Notes: a model not told the origin generated them from the letters alone. A DNA stretch of 6,930 nt from Sulfurimonas sp. (GCA_021157665.1 JAGGWE010000134.1:1-6930), one strand, 5' to 3'. Counted from the stretch's first letter, positions 1-4,722 are shown. Translations and numbers: made by a program.

Positions 1-395
1 TCAAAATCATCCTTATCTCTATCGTTTTAATCTCTGTTTTAAATGTTATGGTTATGAGTGTTTATGAGCGTATAAAAGAGATTGGAACTATCGCAGCTAT
101 GGGAACTACACCTAGCACTATTACAAAGCTTTTTTTAACGGAAGGATTGATGCTTGGTATTTTTGGAACAATTATTGGAAGTATTCTTTCCTATGGCGTT
201 ATTTTTATAATTAATACTATCGGAATAACTTTCTCATTTGGTAGGCAAAATGATTTAACTCTAAATCCTGTTTTACACCTAAATGAGATGCTAATAGTAA
301 GTGCTATCGTTATCCTAATCTCACTTATAGCTTCAATCTCACCAGCAATAAAAGCAGCCAAACTCAACCCTGTTGATGCACTAAGACAAAACTAG
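1..395 (+). CDS. FtsX-like ABC transporter permease, C-terminal part (5' end outside window)
   Basis: This is the end of an inner-membrane permease of the MacB/LolC/LolE type (type VII ABC transporters), which use cytosolic ATP hydrolysis to drive periplasmic events such as releasing lipoproteins or lipids from the membrane. The frame is open from the left edge (first full codon at 3), so the ATG at 48 is internal. The visible part has a transmembrane helix, then a cytosolic segment MSVYERIKEIGTIAAMGTT leading to KLFLTEG, which is the coupling region typical of FtsX permeases. A second helix (LGIFGTIIGSILSYG), a short periplasmic turn and a last helix (LIVSAIVILISLIASI) follow. The C-terminus AAKLNPVDALRQN is the usual family ending. 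The gene ends in TAG (393-395), which overlaps the AGGAG ribosome binding site of the next gene, so the two are clearly co-transcribed. The ATPase partner is expected upstream, outside the window. Specific cargo cannot be read from this fragment. Confidence 0.93.
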   Translation, partial: KIILISIVLISVLNVMVMSVYERIKEIGTIAAMGTTPSTITKLFLTEGLMLGIFGTIIGSILSYGVIFIINTIGITFSFGRQNDLTLNPVLHLNEMLIVSAIVILISLIASISPAIKAAKLNPVDALRQN

Positions 396-404
396 GAGAA
401 GAAA

Positions 405-1118
405 ATGAAAATTTTAATACTACTTATAACACTAACAATAACTATATTTGCTAATGATATACTTGATACAATTGATAGAAAACTAACTCCAAGTTCTGCA
501 CAGATGTATAAAAAACTTATCAATATCGAACCAGATGGAGAAAAAAAAGAGTTTTTACTTTTTCAAGCAAAAAAAGATAGAGATAAGATGGTATCACTCT
601 TTTTATCTCCAGATAGTGAAAAAGGTCGTTCAACTTTAAGACTTGGCGACAATATGTGGCTATATATCCCAAATGTAGGCAGACCTATAAGAATCACATC
701 TATGCAGTCTGTTGTAGGTGGTGTTTTTAATAATGCCGATATTATGCGTCTTGATTTTAGCACTGAGTACAGCGTTGCTTCACAAGAGGATAAAGGGGAG
801 TATTTACTACTAAATTTAAAAGCAAAAAATGATACTGTCTCTTATGATAAACTTATAATGCAAGTAGATAAAAAAACACTTACACCAATACAAATAGAGT
901 GTTATACATCTACTCAAATGCTTATAAAAACTCTTTACTATAAAAAACTAAAAGATTTTGGAGATGGTATTGTTCGACCATCAGTAATTGAAACAACCTC
1001 ACCAATGTATAAAGGGTATAAATCTATCATGATATATGCAAAAATTACACCAAAAGAGTTTAATGATGAATCTTTTACCTTAGATAAACTCTCAAAAGCT
1101 TCAGAATTAAGAAGATAA
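405..1118 (+). CDS. periplasmic LolA-like outer-membrane lipoprotein-sorting protein
   Basis: This is a predicted periplasmic carrier of the LolA/LolB-like fold, probably the 'outer membrane lipoprotein-sorting protein' family (Pfam LolA_like) rather than canonical LolA. A hydrophobic signal peptide covers residues 1-16 (cleavage likely after IFA), and there is no lipobox cysteine. The diagnostic core is RLGDNMWLYIPNVGRPIRI at about 79-97, followed by GGVFNNADIMRLDFSTEY at 105-122. Both are hallmarks of the group in which alternating beta strands wrap a hydrophobic groove. At 237 residues it is near the family's usual size. The start at 405 is set by AGGAG (394-398), 6 nt upstream. It sits between an FtsX permease and an outer-membrane barrel, so the natural inference is that it shuttles hydrophobic cargo across the periplasm between them. 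The cargo is unknown. Housekeeping lolA is usually a separate gene, so this is probably a dedicated paralogue. Confidence 0.88.
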   Translation: MKILILLITLTITIFANDILDTIDRKLTPSSAQMYKKLINIEPDGEKKEFLLFQAKKDRDKMVSLFLSPDSEKGRSTLRLGDNMWLYIPNVGRPIRITSMQSVVGGVFNNADIMRLDFSTEYSVASQEDKGEYLLLNLKAKNDTVSYDKLIMQVDKKTLTPIQIECYTSTQMLIKTLYYKKLKDFGDGIVRPSVIETTSPMYKGYKSIMIYAKITPKEFNDESFTLDKLSKASELRR

Positions 1119-1128
1119 GAGACAAACT

Positions 1129-2256
1129 ATGTTTAAACTCCTTTTTATTTCCATCCTAATAATATTACCACTTTTTAGTGATGAGTATGATTTTGATATG
1201 GATGAGTTTGAGCTTAAAGCATATGAATATAGTGGTTATTTACGCCTTGATAATAAGTTCCAACAATTAAATGAAAACACCAAAAATCATCAAAATTATA
1301 TGCACTTAGAAGCTCTTTTTGATTTTAGTTATTTTTATGATATATTTACTTTTAAAAGTTCACTAATGGGTACTTATGATTATATAAAAGATAAAAATGC
1401 AAAAGATAATTATCCGATAAATGAACTCTATATTGAGGCAGAATTAAATAAAAATCATACTATTTTAGTTGGTAAAGAGTCTCTTGGATGGGGAAAAGGA
1501 TACTTTTTCAATCCAGTTGCTTTTTTTGACAGACCAAAAGACCCTACTCAACCAACAAAAACCCGAGAGGGATTTATCATAAGTAAATATAGTTATAACA
1601 AAAGTTTTCAAACTATTTTAAAAAATCTTAGTTTTGATATAGTATATCTACCATCAAGTGATACAATCAACAAAGATTACTACACTCAAATAACAAAAAA
1701 CCAAACTGCCAATAATATTGCTCTTCGTCTTTATCTACTTCTGTATGATACAGATATAGATATAATTTATAAATATTCTGATGTTACCCAAAATCAAATT
1801 GGTATAGATTTTTCAAAAAATCTTCAAATAAATTTTGAAATTCATGGTGAATTTTCAACAAAAACAGATGATAACTACTCATACCTTTTAGGTTTTCGTT
1901 ATCTAACTAATTTTGAACTAACTATTATTGGTGAATATCTATATAATTCTGATGGATTAAATAAAAAAGAGATAGAACTATCCAACTCTCTACTTCCATT
2001 CTTAGCAAAAGATTATTGGATTACACTAATCACACAAAAAGAACCATTTGAGTGCTTGTACTCTAATATTTACTATAAAAATATGACAAATATAGAAGAT
2101 AACTCCATGCAAAATAAATTGGGGGTTAGTTACAATTTTAAAAACAATATAGATATTGACTTATCTTATAATATTAACAGTGGTAGTAAACTTAGTGAGT
2201 TCGGTAAAAAATCTGTTTCAGATTTCGCCTGGTTACAACTCACATGGAACTATTAA
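1129..2256 (+). CDS. putative outer-membrane beta-barrel protein of the export operon
   Basis: A signal peptide (residues 1-17, MFKLLFISILIILPLFS) precedes a mature chain of about 358 residues with repeated amphipathic strands rich in Tyr, Phe and Asn. Examples are the stretches near 60-86, 99-115 and many segments after 165. The chain ends WLQLTWNY, with the terminal aromatic pattern recognised by the Bam machinery. The motif GKESLGWGKG (115-124), then FFNP (126-129) and REG (146-148), resembles the DUF1302-like or alginate-export-like barrels in which G(R/K)..WG.G..FNP..F is conserved. That link is by recall of the motif, not by a search. The start is supported by AAGAGA (1117-1122) overlapping the upstream stop. 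It lies 10 bp after the LolA-like gene and is most simply the outer-membrane endpoint of the same pathway. Which substrate it receives or releases is unknown. Confidence 0.78.
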   Translation: MFKLLFISILIILPLFSDEYDFDMDEFELKAYEYSGYLRLDNKFQQLNENTKNHQNYMHLEALFDFSYFYDIFTFKSSLMGTYDYIKDKNAKDNYPINELYIEAELNKNHTILVGKESLGWGKGYFFNPVAFFDRPKDPTQPTKTREGFIISKYSYNKSFQTILKNLSFDIVYLPSSDTINKDYYTQITKNQTANNIALRLYLLLYDTDIDIIYKYSDVTQNQIGIDFSKNLQINFEIHGEFSTKTDDNYSYLLGFRYLTNFELTIIGEYLYNSDGLNKKEIELSNSLLPFLAKDYWITLITQKEPFECLYSNIYYKNMTNIEDNSMQNKLGVSYNFKNNIDIDLSYNINSGSKLSEFGKKSVSDFAWLQLTWNY

Positions 2257-2264
2257 TCCCTTTA

Positions 2265-2273
2265 TGATATAAT
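2265..2273 (+). promoter_or_regulatory. extended -10 promoter for the cytochrome gene
   Basis: TGATATAAT is a perfect TGn-TATAAT extended -10 box just after the barrel stop codon (2254-2256). At the 17 bp spacing the -35 hexamer is poor (TGGAAC, 3 of 6), as is common for sigma-70 promoters in Campylobacterota. A start near 2280 would give a leader of roughly 22 nt with AAGGT (2291-2295) before the ATG at 2302. This suggests the cytochrome can be expressed apart from the upstream operon. Confidence 0.6.
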
Positions 2274-2301
2274 AATTTCAAATATAACTGAAGGTAAGAT
2301 T

Positions 2302-2712
2302 ATGAAAACAATACTACTTGCAACTATTCTATTAAGTACCATTATCTTTGCTTCTGATGGATATAAAATTTACAAAAAAAATTGTGCCTCTTGCCATGTG
2401 GAGGTGATGAATAAAAAAGATGTATTAAAAAACATTACTAAAATGAAAGCTCCACCGATGGTTGAAGTCTCAGCCAGATTAAAAGAAAATATTAAAACTA
2501 CAGATGAGGAGGATGATGTAAACCGCTATCTGTTTATCTTGTTTGTAAAAGATTATATCATCAATCCAAATCTTGATAATAGTATATGTCATGCAGGTGC
2601 TTTAGAAAAGTTTGGAACAATGCCATCACTTAAAGATAAAATCTCTCCTAAAGATGCATATACCGTAGCAGAATGGTTGTATGACAGATATGAAAATATA
2701 GAGTTTAAATAA
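2302..2712 (+). CDS. periplasmic monohaem class I c-type cytochrome
   Basis: A signal peptide (1-17, ending IFA) exports this 136-residue protein. In the mature part YKIYKKNCASCH carries the single haem c site, with Cys28 and Cys31 as thioether anchors and His32 as the proximal ligand. The distal ligand is most likely Met107 in FGTMPSL, the usual position near the C-terminal helix (here AYTVAEWLYDRY). Met53 in APPM is the alternative. An extra cysteine, Cys96 (SICHAGAL), lies just before the FGTMP segment and is unlikely to bind haem because no second CxxCH exists. It therefore acts as a small periplasmic electron carrier; partners are not evident. It follows the barrel gene by 45 bp, has its own extended -10 promoter and an AAGGT site 6 nt before the ATG. 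It could be linked to the export operon only by position. Downstream DNA is decayed, so it is the last intact gene of this block. Confidence 0.88.
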   Translation: MKTILLATILLSTIIFASDGYKIYKKNCASCHVEVMNKKDVLKNITKMKAPPMVEVSARLKENIKTTDEEDDVNRYLFILFVKDYIINPNLDNSICHAGALEKFGTMPSLKDKISPKDAYTVAEWLYDRYENIEFK

Positions 2713-2806
2713 CTTTATATTAAAAAAATTTAATTATTTATCAACAGTCTTTAACCAAATTACTTTAAAACCAATAAAATCATTTATTTATATTTGTAAA
2801 AAAAAG

Positions 2807-2831
2807 GTCAGTTTTTGAAACAAAAGTTGAC
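2807..2831. repeat. inverted repeat / hairpin flanked by an A8 tract
   Basis: Arms GTCAGTTTTTG (2807-2817) and CAAAAGTTGAC (2821-2831) flank an AAA loop. As plus-strand RNA all 11 positions pair, two of them as G-U. Read on the minus strand the hairpin is followed by C and then eight T (complement of 2798-2805), which is the shape of an intrinsic terminator for the gene ending at 3117, but the two wobble positions become A-C mismatches and weaken it. The minus-strand end TGTCAACTTTTG is also of the kind seen at IS termini, so terminator, IS end or both are possible. Confidence 0.45.
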
Positions 2832-2847
2832 ACCAAATAGCACCGAG
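2829..2847 (+). repeat. imperfect direct repeat, copy 1 (CACC-rich)
   Basis: GACACCAAATAGCACCGAG aligns with 3011-3030 with 15 identities over 20 columns and a single one-base gap. The copy abuts the right arm of the hairpin at 2807-2831. The GC content of the motif stands out from the surrounding AT-rich DNA. Confidence 0.4.
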
Positions 2848-2880
2848 TTATTAAATATAAATTGAAAATACTTATTTTAG

Positions 2881-2985
2881 AGGATTAAGTTTAAAGTGGC
2901 TCCAGATGATGAAGTTAACTTATTAGACCATATATTACCATTAAATACCGTCTATGCGGAGTTTTCAAAAATATATCTTAATTAA
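2881..2985 (+). pseudogene. possible degenerate transposase N-terminal fragment
   Basis: A short open frame follows an in-frame stop (TAG 2878-2880) and ends at TAA 2983-2985. Its peptide includes VAPDDEVNLLDHILPLN and YAEFSKIY. The pattern (P.DD.V.LLD.IL then a Tyr-rich turn) is reminiscent of the start of IS1182-type transposases, where a similar segment precedes the YhPk..LK..LYGY region. Here the frame stops at that point, and only a vague K.....ILLY-like string follows in another frame. A TTGACA box (2827-2832) lies upstream but without a convincing -10. The family assignment is a guess from pattern memory; the fragment could equally be noncoding. Confidence 0.2.
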
Positions 2986-3010
2986 AAAGGTATACTAAAT
3001 ACTGTTATAT

Positions 3011-3030
3011 GTCACCGAAAGAGCACCAAA
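3011..3030 (+). repeat. imperfect direct repeat, copy 2 (CACC-rich)
   Basis: GTCACCGAAAGAGCACCAAA is the second copy of the motif at 2829-2847, 164 bp downstream and in the same orientation. The two copies bracket the degenerate open frame at 2881-2985. Confidence 0.4.
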
Positions 3031-3116
3031 TAACAAATTACCTTTCTTACTTTAAATCTTTAACATACTTTCTTATTAAAAAAATTAAATGTGCTTATTG
3101 GAATTTTTCTAAATAA

Positions 3117-3626
3117 CTATTTTGTAATCCATTTCATTAATTCTGGAGTAAAATTAAGCTTCTCTGCCTCATAAAACTTGTCTCTTGGTAATGCAAATGT
3201 TCCATTAGTAGCCTTGATTATAAATTTATCTTTTTTAAATGGTTTAATACTAGTAATACCAAGTATATTAAGTTCACCTAACTTTATTTGAGGTTTATTT
3301 TTAAAATCTTTTACATTGTATTCTTTTTTCATATTAACCGTTTCAGTTTCAGTACTAATATAACTTGTATTTCGATATTTTAAACTCCTGAAATATCTTT
3401 CGTTTGCCATTCTTGCACTACGGTTTCTACGCTTTACTTCAGTATTGTGTTTTATTTTTTTTTCTTCTTTTTTTTCTTCTAAATATCTTTCATGCTGAAG
3501 ATTAATTCTTTTATTCTCAAGTCTATTTTTATCTCTCCAATAATCATCCCAAAAATAATTATCATAACTATATAACAAAACTGGTAATATCAATAAAAAA
3601 ACAACTATTACAATTTTTAATCTCAT
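3117..3626 (-). CDS. hypothetical exported, highly charged protein
   Basis: I do not recognise this 169-residue protein. Residues 3-20 (LKIVIVVFLLILPVLLYS) form a signal peptide or N-terminal anchor, so the rest is likely periplasmic. A short aromatic stretch (YDNYFWDDYW, 21-30) is followed by a long, very basic and acidic segment (about 31-85, including EEKKEEKK at 51-58) that should be one extended helix, perhaps a coiled coil. The C-terminal part (about 105-169) has a small globular look, with KLGELNILGI, FIIKATNGTFALPRDKF and a final ELMKWITK. The start at 3626 is supported by AAGGAAA (complement of 3631-3637) with good spacing; an ATG 4 nt earlier is out of frame and too close to the site. 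A9 and A8 tracts inside the charged segment (complement of 3455-3463 and 3468-3475) are slippage-prone. It stands alone on the minus strand between two decayed mobile remnants, so it may be accessory cargo or a lineage-specific gene. Confidence 0.7.
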   Translation of the reverse strand: MRLKIVIVVFLLILPVLLYSYDNYFWDDYWRDKNRLENKRINLQHERYLEEKKEEKKIKHNTEVKRRNRSARMANERYFRSLKYRNTSYISTETETVNMKKEYNVKDFKNKPQIKLGELNILGITSIKPFKKDKFIIKATNGTFALPRDKFYEAEKLNFTPELMKWITK

Positions 3627-3667
3627 TCATTTTCCTTTAGCATCTTCTAAAATATTCAACTACAATA

Positions 3668-3673
3668 ATTTTA
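3668..3673 (-). promoter_or_regulatory. candidate -10 for the hypothetical exported gene
   Basis: On the minus strand TAAAAT (5 of 6 to TATAAT) lies about 42 bp before the ATG at 3626, which would give a leader near 35 nt. There is no clear -35, and the whole region is AT-rich, so chance matches are likely. Confidence 0.25.
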
Positions 3674-3860
3674 CATTATTAAAAATATCGATACGCTAAC
3701 TCCATTAATCTTATTCTTAATTATTTTTATTTCAACTAACCGTAGTATAAAACGATATTTATGACTTGGTTTAAAAGCACAAGAATATAGTTTAATTGCC
3801 CCCAGATATATAATGTGGATTTAAAGTAAAATTCGGGGGTCTGAAGAATGCTTGAAAGTA

Positions 3861-3869
3861 TGTTATAGT
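3861..3869 (+). promoter_or_regulatory. extended -10 promoter of the decayed transposase
   Basis: TGTTATAGT matches TGn-TATAAT with one change in the hexamer. It sits 25 bp before the transposase ATG and is followed by AAGG (3881-3884). No -35 at normal spacing is apparent; TTGAAA at 3852-3857 is too close. It is probably the original transposase promoter, now driving only a stump. Confidence 0.45.
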
Positions 3870-3894
3870 GGTAAGAAACAAAGGTTATTTACAA

Positions 3895-4083
3895 ATGGCT
3901 GTAAAAAAACACAATAACTTATCCAAATTGTGAGAAAAATAATACAAAAAAGATAGGTAAAAGACGAGAGCTTCAAAAATATAAATGTAATGATTGTAAT
4001 ACAAAATTTCAATCCAAAAGAAGACCTGATAAACTCCAAGAAATCATCTTCAAAAGTATATTTATAAGAGACAAACACTTTTC
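3895..4083 (+). pseudogene. truncated, frameshifted zinc-ribbon transposase (N-terminal stump)
   Basis: The ATG at 3895 starts MAVKKHN. Removing one A from the A7 run (3903-3909) moves it into the frame that reads TYPNCEKNN, KIGKRRELQKYKCNDCNTKFQSKRRP and KLQEIIFK. Around 4052-4055 adding one A to an A4 run returns it to the first frame, which reads KYIYKRQTL. The rebuilt chain is the N-terminal zinc ribbon and start of the helix-turn-helix of a DDE-type transposase: a CxxC knuckle (CNDC), KFQSKRRP, then YIYKRQTL. I associate this with 'variant zinc-binding' transposases (IS256- or IS1595-like), but the family is not certain. The first knuckle has lost a cysteine (YPNC for CPNC). A TAG (4084-4086) follows RQTLF at the edge of a palindrome, so the catalytic domain is gone. 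Both shifts are at A-runs and could also be sequencing errors, but the missing catalytic domain cannot. Confidence 0.75.
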
Positions 4084-4086
4084 TAG

Positions 4087-4107
4087 TTCCCAAGTTTTAC
4101 TTGGGAA
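4087..4107. repeat. REP-like palindrome, unit 1
   Basis: TTCCCAAGT (4087-4095) and ACTTGGGAA (4099-4107) are perfect 9-base complements around a TTT loop, the strongest hairpin in the window. No T-run follows on either strand, so it is a poor terminator. The sequence resembles the dispersed GTTCCCA/TGGGAAC palindromes found in many bacteria (recall, not checked). It starts exactly where the transposase frame stops. Confidence 0.7.
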
Positions 4108-4140
4108 TTTATACATTACTTTGTGTTGTTATTGTTGTAT

Positions 4141-4168
4141 GCATTACCAACTACAAGTTTGGAACGAG
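4141..4168. repeat. REP-like palindrome, degenerate unit 2
   Basis: GCATTACCAACTA followed by CAAGTTTGGAACGAG looks like a worn copy of unit 1: CCAA and TTTGG remain as arms, and the GGAACGAG tail is the typical flank of this repeat class. It lies 33 bp after unit 1, which gives the doublet arrangement usual for REP elements. It ends 18 bp from the stop of the minus-strand gene at 4187. Confidence 0.5.
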
Positions 4169-4186
4169 TTAGATAGAATGTAGAAT

Positions 4187-4477
4187 TTAAATAATATAAT
4201 CAACCACTTTAGATTCAGTTGTTACACTTTTGATCAACTCTACTACTTTTAGATGTTCTGGATGAGTTGCATAAGTTGATAAATCCTCTTTAGTTTCAAA
4301 AGTGCTGTAAAGAGATAAGTCAAAAGCTCTATCTGCTTCTGTAAAATTAATTCCAACTTCCATAGATTTCAATCCATCTATTTTTGAAAGTAAATCATTA
4401 AGTTGTTTTTCTACTAGCTTTAGATTTGCATCTTTATCTTCTTCACAAAATTTAAACATAACTATATGAACTATCAT
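4187..4477 (-). CDS. Dabb-domain (stress-responsive alpha/beta barrel) protein
   Basis: This 96-residue cytosolic protein fits the Dabb family (dimeric ferredoxin-like alpha/beta barrel), which is normally about 95-100 residues. Visible marks are the opening MIVHIVMFKF, with the family His at residue 4, a helix with the conserved K-L-I/L-L pattern (residues 18-35), the strand VGINF, and DLSLYSTFETKEDLSTYATHPEHLKV (53-78), with the HPEH turn (72-75) that is typical of the family. The longer reading from 4531 adds 18 residues and is rejected: AAAGG (complement of 4486-4490) sits 8 nt before the ATG at 4477, and Dabb proteins begin at this point. Biochemical roles in the family vary (stress proteins, small cyclases), so no reaction is assigned. 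It is divergent from the small membrane gene at 4519, with 41 bp between starts. Confidence 0.88.
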   Translation of the reverse strand: MIVHIVMFKFCEEDKDANLKLVEKQLNDLLSKIDGLKSMEVGINFTEADRAFDLSLYSTFETKEDLSTYATHPEHLKVVELIKSVTTESKVVDYII

Positions 4478-4506
4478 TTTTAATACCTTTTTTAGTGGAA
4501 GTTTAG

Positions 4507-4513
4507 CATAATA
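4507..4513. promoter_or_regulatory. overlapping divergent -10 boxes
   Basis: On the plus strand CATAAT (4507-4512) would start transcription near 4518-4519, at the ATG of the small membrane gene. On the minus strand TATTAT (complement of 4508-4513) would start the Dabb transcript near 4501, giving a leader of about 24 nt. The two boxes occupy the same DNA, so the promoters should compete. Both are read from AT-rich sequence and are candidates only. Confidence 0.35.
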
Positions 4514-4518
4514 CATAG

Positions 4519-4722
4519 ATGAAAAAAACACTAAGAGAACTCTATGGAGTTGGCGTACTATTTTTTTACTTTTTTAAATGGCCTTATTTTTTAGGTTTTC
4601 CTTTTTTATATATGAATGGACTCAATAATAATTTCATTCTTGATGGACTTTGGTTTTTAACTATTTTTCTTATTCTCAAAGATTTTTATGGCATGTGGAA
4701 GAAGAAAACTACTAAAAACTAA
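4519..4722 (+). CDS. small two-helix membrane protein, hypothetical
   Basis: The 67-residue protein starts with a short basic segment (MKKTLREL), has two hydrophobic segments (about 11-31 and 40-58) separated by NGLNNN, and ends in a basic tail (WKKKTTKN). Positive residues at both ends suggest a helical hairpin with both termini in the cytosol. A TAG directly abuts the ATG (4516-4518), so the start cannot be further upstream. There is no Shine-Dalgarno site in range: GGAAG is 17 nt away. A candidate -10 at 4507-4512 would make the transcript begin at the ATG. The stop codon (TAA 4720-4722) overlaps the stop of the minus-strand carrier gene by two bases. Function is not recognised. Composition and length support a real gene, but it could be a spurious AT-rich ORF. 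Confidence 0.6.
   Translation: MKKTLRELYGVGVLFFYFFKWPYFLGFPFLYMNGLNNNFILDGLWFLTIFLILKDFYGMWKKKTTKN

Larger units (their letters stand above)
2713..3116. other. 404 bp AT-rich gap with decayed repeat and ORF debris
   Basis: No intact gene is visible between the cytochrome stop and the stop of the minus-strand gene at 3117. Just after the cytochrome there is a purely AT inverted repeat (ATTAAA 2719-2724 and TTTAAT 2729-2734), a weak candidate transcript end. Further in are an 11-bp hairpin (2807-2831), two imperfect direct copies of a CACC-rich motif (2829-2847 and 3011-3030), and between them a short open frame with transposase-like character (2881-2985). The layout reads as remains of a small inserted element, but no terminal inverted repeats or target duplication could be established. 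Confidence 0.5.
3835..4085 (+). mobile_element. left-end remnant of an insertion sequence
   Basis: GGGGGTCTGAAG (3835-3846) is a sharp GC island that could be the IS left terminus. It is followed by a promoter (3861-3869), a ribosome binding site (AAGG 3881-3884) and the start of a zinc-ribbon transposase (3895). The element is cut off at about 4085 where palindromic repeats begin, so no right end or target duplication can be found. A CCCCC run at 3799-3803 faces the GGGGG run but pairs over only 5 bp, so it is not convincing as the other terminus. The left boundary is an inference. Confidence 0.5.

Noticed and set aside
48..50. ATG at 48 as the start of the permease
   Set aside because: The frame is open upstream to the window edge and encodes membrane-helix residues continuous with the family pattern, so the gene begins outside the window.
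563..763. Minus-strand ORF of 66 codons
   Set aside because: It lies wholly inside the well-supported LolA-like gene on the other strand, and has no ribosome site or domain signature.
2719..2734. AT-only inverted repeat after the cytochrome as a firm terminator
   Set aside because: A 6-bp stem of only A/T pairs is too weak; it is expected by chance at this base composition.
2829..3030. CACC-rich repeats as a CRISPR array
   Set aside because: Only two imperfect copies 164 bp apart, with no regular spacers and no cas genes.
2719..3085. 12-bp repeat ATTAAAAAAATT near 2719 and 3074 as element ends
   Set aside because: Low-complexity sequence that would recur by chance in AT-rich DNA.
3863..4093. 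Minus-strand ORF of 76 codons with a hydrophobic look
   Set aside because: It is antisense to the transposase remnant, whose zinc-ribbon peptides are recognisable on the plus strand. Its hydrophobicity comes from reading Lys/Asn-rich A-tracts in reverse.
4087..4107. Palindrome as an intrinsic terminator of the Dabb gene
   Set aside because: The stem is strong but neither strand has a T-run directly after it, and the second related unit and GGAACGAG tail fit a REP-like repeat better.
4478..4531. 18-residue N-terminal extension of the Dabb protein (start at 4531)
   Set aside because: The ATG at 4477 has a well-spaced AAAGG and matches the family start; the extension would cover the divergent promoter region and overlap the other gene's start.
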